Shown here one piece after another: positions 46,081-56,900 of a stretch of DNA of 64,000 bases. The stretch's first letter is position 1; every line of letters begins with the position of its first letter. The notes beneath the pieces are model-generated. The model made no database searches and was not told where the DNA came from. It saw nothing but the letters and a program-made list of their open reading frames with translations. This stretch comes from Symbiodinium kawagutii (taxonomy: Eukaryota; Sar; Dinophyceae; Suessiales; Symbiodiniaceae), in contig VSDK01013820.1 in assembly GCA_009767595.1 (NCBI GenBank), forward strand, positions 163,170 to 227,169, read 5' to 3'. The position numbers and the translations under genes were made by a program.

Positions 46081-47724
46081 CTGCAAGCATAGCAAACCGG
46101 AAGTGGAAAAAGTTTCGCAAAAAGCGCACTTTGCTGAAAAGCCGGTCCATTAGTGAGCAAAAATTTGGCTCAATTAGTTTTTTTTTCTTTCCCTGGGACA
46201 GATTCCCCCTTTGGGGCCTGGTACGCCCAGAACATATCTCCCTCCCCAGGAGTGTCCAATAATTTTCTTTTCTTTTCTGCCTGCTTGGTAGCAGTTTAAG
46301 TTACAGCGATTACTTCTTCTATTTGCTACAGTATTCCAAGAAGACTGCGAACGCGGCAAGCCTTCAACTGGATTTGGATAACATTTTCCTGCAAACATGA
46401 ATTTGATTGTGTGCTTAGCACCCGCGACAAGCATGAAACACTGTCTAATACGGTGCTTTCAGGCCTTTTGAACTGAATTTGTGCATGCCCCTCACCGGCC
46501 GGTCTCCTTATTAATGTAGAACCCAGATTGCCATTGACAGGAAAGAACTTGATGCTATTAGCGGTTCCTTGAGAGGCTGGAGTTTTTCTGGTGCCTGGCC
46601 TGCAATCAGAAGCGCAACACGGATTTGCATGTAGTTGGCACATTTTTCCAGCTGTCAGTGATGCATTTTTGATGCTTAAGATGGTTTGAAATGTCGAGTC
46701 CAGTGTATCCAGTTGTTCCATTGGGCAGTTACCAGTAAACTGTTTGTTGATCAATTTTTGATGAAGATTCTAAAATCACTGGTTTGTTTTCTCGTGGTGC
46801 AACCCAAGCAGTGGGATGTGGGTCCGAGGCGCAAGCACATCAATGAGCACAGGTGTCAAGGCTCTTTGTTTGCAGCATTCCTCCATTGCCGAGAGCGGGG
46901 AAGTCAACATGACAAAACCTGCGGTGTGGGAACTGTGAGGATTAATTTCCCTGATTTTGACCTCAATTTCCATGTTCTTCAAAAGTTCTGGTTGGCAAAC
47001 CGTGCAGTGCTTTTGCTTAAGGGCTTCCAGACGCACTTTGGCTCGCTGCGGGCAGGCAGGGTGCCAAAAGGTGAGAAAAGAACCACCGCAAAGCATGATT
47101 TGCACCCCTTCCACTGATCCGGACTGATTTTGTTCATTGTTTTATCCGGTGAAAGTAGGGTGTTGGGCTTTTGGCCTGAGAAAGACTGTTTGTTGTGTCA
47201 CATGTTTTTGACAACTTGCAGTTCTTGGCTCCAGGGGCAGCCGACTATGATAAAGAAGAGCGTGAGGAAGGCTGGCTACCTACTTGCCGAAGGATGACAT
47301 GTTCAGAGTCGAAGAAAAGATTGAAAAGATGAGAAAAGTCTGTAAGATTCAATCTTTTCTCATCTTAAGTAAGTATTATAAGTATTGTAAGTCTTGGTGA
47401 AATCTGGGTGTTGCTCGTTGGTGCGAGGCAAAGTGCCATCAGATGATGCCTCGGACAAAAGCGACGATTTGAAGAGTTCCCCGAGCTCCGCGACGAACGC
47501 GGCCAAGAAGGCTGGCGCCAACACGGCTCCTTCGATTGAAAGACATGAGTTTACATGCGCATCAAGATTTTTTAATTTTGATGCATGTCGTAATTGCATG
47601 TAATTGCGACATCTTGTCGATATAGCAGACCCTTTTTGGTGATTAATGCGACACATCATTTGCGACATGACATGCACGGCCTGGCATTCTTTTGGATGCA
47701 CTAGCCACACGGAGAGTAGCTCAG

Positions 47725-47979
47725 GTTGCACAGGACATCTCCAAGGTCATTGATGACCACTTGAACAAGTCACGAGAAAAGCCTGTGAAGACCAAGCTTC
47801 AAACGTTCGTGAGGACCATGAAGTTTACCAAGCGCGGTGTTCTTGGCTGCCAAGCAGCGCCATGTCACACCAAAGTGAAGTTTTCCTCACTCGTTGGGCA
47901 GGAGCCAAAGCTTCGAGATGTTTTTCGCCATGGTGGTGGTTTTGAGCGCGGTGATTGTGGGGTTTCGAGCAGATGCTCG
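47725..47979 (+). CDS. Channel exons: N-terminal segment and S1
   Basis: 47725-47836 follows CTCAG and reads VAQDISKVIDDHLNKS and TKLQTFVRTMKFT, a charged cytoplasmic lead into S1. 47902-47979 follows GGCAG and reads SQSFEMFFAMVVVLSAVIVG followed by FRADA, a good S1 helix. The donor at 47980 is GT. The phase between these two exons does not match as drawn, so one border is off. Confidence 0.55.
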
Positions 47980-50900
47980 GTGTGCAATCTAAGCGTGGGA
48001 GGGAAATATGAAGGTGGTCACCATGGTCACATTTGCGGGGTGCCCTGTCACAGGAAGTGTGGCTGTGTAGCTGCTGATTTGCCCGCTATCAATTTGTTTC
48101 ATATACACGGTCTTTGCGTCTCAGACTGGGGGCTCCCCATGGCTTCTTGATGCCTTTGGACTTGAAGTACTCAGCCGCTGCTTTTCAAAGTGAGCTCTGG
48201 CCATGCTTGGTTCCAAATAGTGGGCTCTTTTGGGCAGGACGCAGGGGTCAACGAGCGCTCCATTGCTTTCGATTTGGCGGAGTTGCTCATGGCACTTCTG
48301 CTTCTCAGCAAGCACACCATCTCTCGGCTGTATCCACTACTCGTCCACCATCACACAGTGATTCTTGTTATGGAGAAGCTCATCCACTGTGGTGTTACCA
48401 CCGTGACCGTGACCCACCATGGGCACAGGTTACCTGGTAGCTCCGTAGCTCCCTGTCTTGCCCCCAAGGTTTCTGGTCGAGCTGTGCTTCCGCTTTGCTG
48501 CTGCAGGAGCTGTGGTAGTGGGGCCTGGCGGTGGCAAATGGGTCCCCATGGGTTGCCTGGGTCCTGGGCTCCGTACATTCCCAGGACTCAAATACTTCAA
48601 ATACCGCGCCGGTTGCTTGGCCGCGACGTTGACCCCAAGGCTTGAAATCCTTGGAGTAACACCACCGCATAGCTCCGCGTAGCCCCGCGTAGCCAAGGTG
48701 TTTGGAACCTTTTGGATGGACTTCTAATCATATTTATGCTGGCTGATGCGATTTCCGCTCTTGCCGGAGTCTTCATGTTTGGCATCGATGATGGTGGCCT
48801 AATGAGACTCTATCGCATTCTTAGACTGGTGCGCGTGGCGCGAATGGCTCGTTTGTGACTTGTTTGCGAAATTTGACGGAGTGATGTCAGCAATCGATGT
48901 GAATCAACACGTGTCGCGTGGGGGAAGAGTTGAACAGGTTCCAAGGTGGGTTTAACTTAAGCAGAAGTTCTTGGAATGGCTGCGGGTGTATCCCGGGTAC
49001 CAACTCATTATTCACCATTATTTCAGGCCGAGAGATTAGAGCCCTGTGGCTTTGTGTGATTAATTTTCTCCACACATCCGGGCAGCAGAAGCTGCCCAAG
49101 TTGACATTGCCATCAAGTCTTCTTCAAGTAGTACACCAGCAATGCAACACAGCCCGATTCGGTCCTTGCTAAACGAGGTTCCATTTGGTGCCTGAGTTGC
49201 ATTTCACCTTATCTTTGATGCTGCAGTCTATGTCATCCTTTTTCTGGGCAGCCATGCTGATGATGCTCATCATGTATCTTGTAGCTCTGTACTTCACTAT
49301 CGTCGGAAACTCAGTGTGCTGCATCCTATGCATCTTCGAGTTTGAGGATGCCCAGCCAGTGAAATCATCGATGTTGTGTAGCTTCTTTCGGCCTGGGGAA
49401 TTCGGCTGAGGTGTCTGGCCAGTTCATGGAGTCCGGAGATGTCTCCCAAATCGAGGCAAAGGGTTGAGACAAAGGTCAGGCAAGGTAATCCCAGCTCTGA
49501 AATTTGCAGTTCAGTCCTTCTGTTTTGGCTTCCTGAGACACTCGAACCGACGCCAGGCATACTGGGGATCTACCGGGGCATCCATGAACTCGCTTTTCCT
49601 GGCAGTCTTTGGTGGAGAGGACTGGCATGACATGCTCCTGGTCTTCGGGCAAAGCAATACTTGGTACGTGGTGAACAGTACCTCGCCAAAGCCGACAGAG
49701 CCTTGCTCCCCTTGTTGAGTGATCTCGATGGGCATTGACATCCCGTTCAATCAATTTCAATCATGTACGAAGTTACAAACTATTTTGTTCACCATCCATT
49801 CTGCTTCCTTTTTGTTTGTTTTTCAGGTATGGTGTTGTCACTCTTCGTGAGTTTTGTGCTGGTGGTTATCCTAAACCTTGTGCTACTTGGTGGCACCCGT
49901 GGTCCAGCCCTCTGCCGGAAATTGAGGCAACATAAGGTGTCAAATGGATTCAAGTGGAGAGCAGATGATCGTGGCATAGATTGGCATAGTCTCAGTGAAA
50001 AGGTTTTTACAGGCACCAGAACTAGCTGTGAAAGGGTCTTCGCGGGTCGGGTGAATGACTGCGCCCCAAAAAAGGTGCCATCATTTCACCATTGGATGAT
50101 GACTTCCTCGGAATCAGTGCGGGTGCGGAAGCTGTTGCAACAGGAAGCACACAGCAACTTCAGGATACCATCATCTTACACCACCATTTTACACCAGTAT
50201 GTTAAACCATCATGTTGTGCCGTCACGTCTCCATTATGGTTGCAAACCTGCTGGCCTTAATTTCTTCGCCCGAGGAACGGTGTGCTGGTAGAGGGAGCGC
50301 AAGTGATGATCGCGGAGCAGAAACTTGGACGGCTGCACCCAGCGATGTGGGTCCCAGGGTATGGAACCAATGTCGCGGTTGTTTGGCGACAGAAACGTGT
50401 CCCATGGAGGGAAGATTGTATTCCAATCCCGCATTGCAGGGACATGATTTATGAAGAGCAAGCATCCTGCGGAAAATGATCAAACGGGGAGCATTTAAAT
50501 AGTCTTTCCAGTTAGATGTTGGGTATCATGAGCTGGCGTGCAGCCTGACATTTGCGTGTTTATTTGGAACCCCCGACATTTGTACGTGTATTTGGAACCC
50601 TCCCTTTAGGAAGTTTGGCCGATCAAAGGCAGATTCTGAAACCCTCATCAATGTGGATGTTTACTCCTGAAGCCGTTCTAAAGCATTCCCATCTGCAGGT
50701 CTCTCTCTCTCCCTCTCGCCCAGTGATTTCGACATGATAAGAACCCATTCCGGTCTTGCACAACAGGAAGCGTGATGAGCTGGTCCGCATGGCTGCAGAC
50801 ATTTTCGTCCAGACAGGGAAGAAAGCCGGTAACTTGGAGAGAATGGAGGCCCCACGACACTTTGAAGTTGAGTGCACTAAGCATGACGGTGGCTGTGGTT

Positions 50901-53900
50901 TCATGCTCAAGTTCTATGGATTGGGCCCCCAGAGTTCTTAGTTTTATCTCCCAGGGGGTTGCCTCGAACTGGTGGGGGCTGTCTTGTCCTAGCCATTGCT
51001 TCGGTGCTGGCTTGCCTTCTCTGTTGGTGGTGTTTGTCCTGGGGTTTGCGTTGGGAATCATCTGTGGTGTGCTGGGTCTGATTTGGACTTTTGGACTTCT
51101 CTCCCAGCCATCACCTGTTCCTTCCGTGGATTCCAACTCTGTGGACTTTTCTGCCACTCCGGCTTCTTCTCGGCTGCGTGCCTACTTGAATGAGCCAGGT
51201 GCCATCGTCAGGGTCCCAGGAAGACGACGACCTTAAGCTGGCTTTGGCTTTTCAGGGACTCCAGATCACAGTGCAAGGACCCAGCGACAAAGCTCTTGCA
51301 TTTGTTCAGCGGCTCTCTTTGGACTTGGCAGAGAACACCACCACTGCGGCCAGCAGTGGATATCGCCCTAGTGCACAAGAGCCTTTGCATGTGCCCGTGT
51401 GCCCCACAGAGATCTTGGCTTTGTCTACGAAGCTGTCTGCTGCTTCTGTGCTTTCTCCTGCTGCACGAGTTCTAACTGCTTGGACAGCTGGATTCCACGC
51501 CAAGGCCATCTTGGAAAAGAGGACACCTCCCACAGAGGAGATTGTGCCAATCGACCTCCACAGTAACTACTACGTGGTGGTCAGAGGACAGGGCTACCCA
51601 GAGCCCAGGATCATCAGGAGTGCCAAGGAGTTCAACAAGGCCCTCAAACCAGCCCCAGGGCTGGTACCAGTTGGACACGATTTCCCCTCTGAGACAGAGG
51701 CCCTTGCCTATTTGGCGGCGGTCCGAAGGAAGCTCTAAGAGTCACAATGGCAGACCTTCCAGCACCAGAGGAGATCGAAGAAGAGGTAGCAGAGGAGGAG
51801 CTAGAAGAGGTTCGGCTCACCCCGCTCTATGCAGATGCAGGACCCACCGGCTTTCAGCCCTACGTGCTGGATGTCGCAAGTTCCCTCCTCTCAGACGGCC
51901 ATGTTACAGCCCTGGCTTTCGTCGTGTTGATGAGACAGCAAGGCTTGCTCCTAGCTCTACCAGGTTCTGCAGTGACGCCTGCCATTTTGAATGCAGGGAA
52001 CAGCGCAGAGGTTGTCGACTTGGTGGGCCCCTCAGCAAGAGTGGAGGTCCCTTTGGCAGCGATGGATCCAGATGCACTCGCAACAAGACCTACGGCAACT
52101 GTTGGACAGATGACCGAAGTTTTGCTGGTGGATTTCAACCTGGACATCGTGCCCTATCTTCGGCAGGCAGAGCTTTGGGAGGACATAGAGCTAGCACTTG
52201 GCTTCGACATCTTCGCAGCTCAGAATGTGCCGCACCCGGACTCCTTAGCTCAGGCTGCCTTATCTTGGATAGCAGGAGGAGGAAGCACAGCCGAGAGGTT
52301 GCAGTTCTACTCAGCCGACGAAGTGCCAGAGACCCCGAAAGGAGATCCGGAGGAGGCCCCAAAGCGTGTTCCCCGTCGAAGAGGTCCAGGAGTTTCTTCT
52401 GGTGGTGCAGGAGATCCACCCAGAAAGAGAACCACAGTGGCCCAGCTTGCCGAAAGTGTCGAGATGATCAGGCAAGCTCTTCCAGGGATCACTGCCCAAC
52501 TTCAGGATCTCAGTCTGAGAACGTCGGCGATCGAAGGAGCACCTCAGTCACCACCAAGCAGGGCGTCTGCGTTGAGAAAGCCACTTGGCGCCTCAGCTAT
52601 GGTTGGATCGTCGCAGGCCTCAGCACCCTTAACCTTAGTGAAGCAGATGCCGCCGCCCGGCTTCATCATTTGGCAGGTGGCACTATGCATGAACCATATG
52701 CAGGAAGGCAACCACCTTGCGGCAATGGATTCCCTCAGCCTTCTCTTTGTGTGTCTGGAACAGGCATCTCTCGATGGAGGAAACCTTCAGGTGGGCTTGC
52801 TGCTGTCATTGACCGAAGACCCCCCATACTCCCTTTTCAGTGCGAGGTCACTGGCAACTGCAGCTCATCCCAAGCCTTTTGCACCGACAGCCTCGCAGAG
52901 ATGGGTGACCATAGCGTTGCAGTACTTGAAGGAGATGGATGTGATCAGCACTCGTCGAGGGGAGGTAACCGGAAACAAACCAAACCCCGACACCACCTCG
53001 ACTGCAGCAGGATCAGGTCAGCAGCAACCTGGAGGAAAGAAGAAGGCCAAGGCAAAAGGAAAGGGAAAGAACACTCAGGCCAATCCACAGAACCAAGAGG
53101 AAGAGCAGTGAAGCAAGGAGATGATCATCGTCTTGTGGAGACCGTTGACTTCCGTCGAACCCTTGCATGCCTTCCCAGATGGATTCTTCGTTCCAGGACC
53201 TGTTTTGGGTCCTTCTTGGCCAAGACTTTTCATGTCTGTCGAACGGGCCCTTGCCCTTCCACCGCAGTCTACCCGATTCCTGTGCCTCATCTTGGAATCT
53301 TTGATGAGCAGCGGGTCCCCAAGCTTAGTGCTCGTAGATGGCTTCGACTTTGCCGACAACGAGCACTGCATGTCATTGTGATGGCGTTGAACTTTCTTCA
53401 CAGTGGCCTTCAACCGGTGCCTCTGGTGTTGCTTGGGAGATGCCCCAATTCGATTCACTTGGCCATCTTTGGTCGATTGAGGGCATTGCTGACTGCGTGT
53501 GATCGACCTGACCCAGTTCCCATTCCGCCAGGCCGATCGGGATTTGAATTCATTGCCCGGTTGGTTGAGCTCGAAAAGTTCACCTCAGAACATGCTGAGT
53601 TCAACCCAGATCCTTATACTGGAGGTGATGAGGTAGCCTCCATGCCCTTGAAGAGCTTTGGTCACATCGAGGAGGCCCACAAGTTCAAGTCTGCAGTCAC
53701 TTTCTCCCCGGTGCAGCCTTATCGAAGCTTGGATGCGAGTCGATTGAAGCTGACCGGAACAGGTCAGTGGCCTATGCATGATTTCCTCGAGGACATCCTC
53801 TACTTGCCCTTCCTTGAGCCTGATGTACTCAGACATGGTAGGGAGGTAGACTGGAAGGGCCCTGACTTCAAGCGCGAAAGTAAAGCTGAAAACCTAAAGC

Positions 53901-56900
53901 TGGCGAAGCTTTGGGATCAACAAGGCTTGCTTGCCCTGTTTCCAGATGAACATGACAGTGGTCTTGGCTGTCGAGTTTTCAATGCCCACAAGAATGAGAA
54001 GGTTGATAGGCAGATCGGCGACAGGCGGTGGATCAATGGAGGAGAGCTGCATCCTACAGGGCCTTCTGCACGTTTGCCAGCTGGATCAAATCTTACCTCC
54101 ATTCATTGCCCTTGCCGGTTTCGACTTGTTGGGTGTGCCAGTGACAGAAAGGACTTCTACCACCAGGCCCAAGTTTCCAGGGAACGAGCAAAGTCGAATC
54201 AGCTGCCTTTTCCGTTTGAAGTGCACGAGTTTGAGGGTTCCGACGCCTTTGAGGAGATCTTCCGTGAGCAGTGTGAGCCTTATGATCGGGAGCTTCATGG
54301 AGATAGGTACCACATGCCAAAGAAGTCGGTCTTGCTTCGGGAGAACTTGAAGCATGTGTATGCCGGTTTCAAGAGCCTTTTCCAGGGGGACCACTTGGGA
54401 GTCGAGTACGCACTTTCGAGCCATACCTGCCTCCTTCGTGGAGTTGGATTGCTCAGTGAGAGTTCAGCGGTCTACAGGCATGCTCCTTTCCCCAAGGGAC
54501 CCGTTTGGGAGAGCTTGGTCATCGATGACTATGTGGCCATATCCCGTGAGCTCGTTGAGATCCCTCCTGAAGATGCTGCTTCCTGTGAATGCTTAGGCCG
54601 TGCTGAAGATGCCTACAAGGAGCATAAGGTCATCGGCTCTGATGACAAGACAGTTGCTGCAGCCACTGCCTTCAAAGCCATTGGTGCCGAGGTGCTCTCA
54701 GATGCTCAAAGCCGAAGCGCAGGTTTAGTCACAATTGGGGCTCCTACTTCGAAGAGATTGCCTATGACCGTGCTGTCGTTGCGTGTTGCAGCTCTCCCCG
54801 TAATCTCGAGGGCTCTTGCTTCGAGGCTTGCTGGAAACTGGGTCTCGATCTTCATGTTCAGGAGGCCGCTGTGCTCGCTGATCTCAGGGCTCTTTGATGT
54901 TGGGACCAGAACTCTTGCTGATGCAGACGAAGTTGTCGGCCTCGCTCGGAAGACCGCAGAGGAGCTTGTCCTCTCCGCAGTTTTTGGCTTGGTCGCAGTC
55001 TCCGATGTGGCAGTGAACTATGACCCCAAGATCTATGCCACTGACGCCTCCATGACAAAGGGTGCATTCACTGAGCTTTGGATCGGTGAGGAGCTTGCTA
55101 GCACTCTTTGGCTTGGAGGAGACAGAAAAGGATGCTACACAAAGCTTGATGCTTACCCAAGGCAGCAGTTAAGGAAGCTCGGTGTTGACATGGATGAGGC
55201 CCCAATTGCTGAGGACTTTGAGAGACCGTGCAAATCGCTTGACTTCGCCTTTGATGCCGTCGAGATCTGTGGAGGTTCAGGAGTGCTATCCAAAGCCATG
55301 GCTGAGCTCGGTTTGCAGGTTTGCCCCCCCATTGACCTGGCCAAGTCAAAGCACTTCAACTTGGAGGACACAAAGTTGCTGGACTGGATTTTCCAAATGG
55401 TGAAGGAGAAGCGTTTTCGAGCTGTTGTTTGTGAACCAGTTTGCCGCACGTTCTCTCCAGCTCAGCACCCAGCATCGAGGTCCTATGCCAACCCCCTTGG
55501 ATTTGACCGCAAGTGCAGAAAGACCTTCATCGGAAATCTGCTGGCCTTTAGATGCTTGTCTATCCTTTGGTTTTGCTGGAGGTATGGTGCATTGGCCCTG
55601 TTGGAGCAACCTTTGTTGTCAAAGATGGCTTGGCTTCCGATGTGGCAGTACTTGCTTGGCCTTGGGTTTGAGGAGGCGCATATCAACTCGTGCGCTTTTG
55701 GGAGCATCCACAAGAAACCTTTCAGATGGCTGGGTCATGGACTTCCTATGAAGACTATGTCAGTACCTTGCCCAGGCGGACACAAACATGTGAGGATCGA
55801 GGGGAAGTACACGAAGGCTAGTGCAGTATACCACCCAAACCTTGCGGCCTTCATCGCAAGGAAGATCTACGAGGCTTTGCAGCAGACTTCGGAGGAGGAG
55901 CCGAAGTCCCTTGCCCTCGAGTCAGTGATCCTCAATGATGTACTTCAATGCCCCGGTTGGAAAGTTGTGCATGACTGGGAGTGGAAATGTCCTGCACATA
56001 TCAATGTGCTGGAAAGCAGGTCTATGGTTGGGCTGTGCAAGCACCTGGTCGTCGGAGGAGGTGATCGTCGCTTCACTGCTCTTTTGGACAGTCGTGTTGC
56101 AAAGGGTGCACATGCTAAGGGCAGGTCATCGTCTTGGACTTTGAGACCTTCCCTTCTTCGGTCCTGTGCTTACTCCATTGCTGGAAACCTTCACCCGTCC
56201 TATGGATTTGCTCCTACCCGTCTGAACACAGCTGATGCTCCTACTCGGGATCGTCCCTTGCCTTTGGCCTCGTGTCGCTCCCTTGTGGATTTTCTCTCCT
56301 CCTCGCAGATTGCATCCATCCACTCTCACCAGTTCTCAAGGGCTACTGCGGGCTGGATTCGGCTCTTCGTGCTTGCGGTGTGCTGCCTTTGTCCTGGCGA
56401 GGGGTGTTGGACTTGCACCTCTGCCCAGTTTTCCTTTGACCCTGGATGTTGGACTTCGACCGTCGTTTTTGGACTTTGCCTTGTCGCTGCTTGGGCTTTC
56501 CTCACCTGCCAGTTTTCTGCTTGGACTGTCCTGCGGCTTTCCTGGGGGGTAATCAAATATAACCCCCAAGGTTAGGCATGGCCCATTTGTAGCTGTGGTT
56601 TTCACTTGCCTTGTGCTGTCAAGCCATGGAATGCCACTGCAACCCAATGGAGCAGATGAGAGACTTCGAGCCAATAGACGTGCAGGAAACGTCTTGCAAG
56701 CTGATCGAGTTGTGCTGCAACAGACACGTGACAGACGAGCCGTGCTGCTGACACATTTCGACGTTTGGCTTGCCGAGCACCTGCGTACGACCTTGGTCGA
56801 GCTTCTCGAACCTAGGAGCCTTAACTTCGAAGATGTTGCTGAGGCCCTGGTAGCTTTCGGAAAGGACCTTTACCAATCTGGGAAGAGCTACAGTCGTTTC

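Larger units (their letters stand above)
43897..47724. other. Low-complexity intergenic region, no supported gene
   Basis: Contains AT-rich AATAAAT/AATGAATG repeats at about 45000-45290, a GATA/GCTA array at about 45300-45425 and a GGAGAGAATAA array at about 45745-46080. Frames near 47220-47560 (for example AADYDKEEREEGWLPTCRR and DDASDKSDDLKSSPSSATNA) could be N-terminal exons of the channel gene that follows, but I could not place their borders. Confidence 0.5.

Noticed and set aside
48100-48440. Frames that might encode channel S2 (AFDLAELLMALLLL)
   Set aside because: The exon at 48469 (ELCFRFAAAG) fits S2 better and joins in phase to S3; the earlier frame has no clear borders.
51542-53060. 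First 500 codons of the long 1677-codon Pol-frame ORF as part of Pol
   Set aside because: This part overlaps the ORF1 and Gag-like frames, has irregular Arg/Ser/Gly-rich composition and no RT-related motif; it is a shadow frame.
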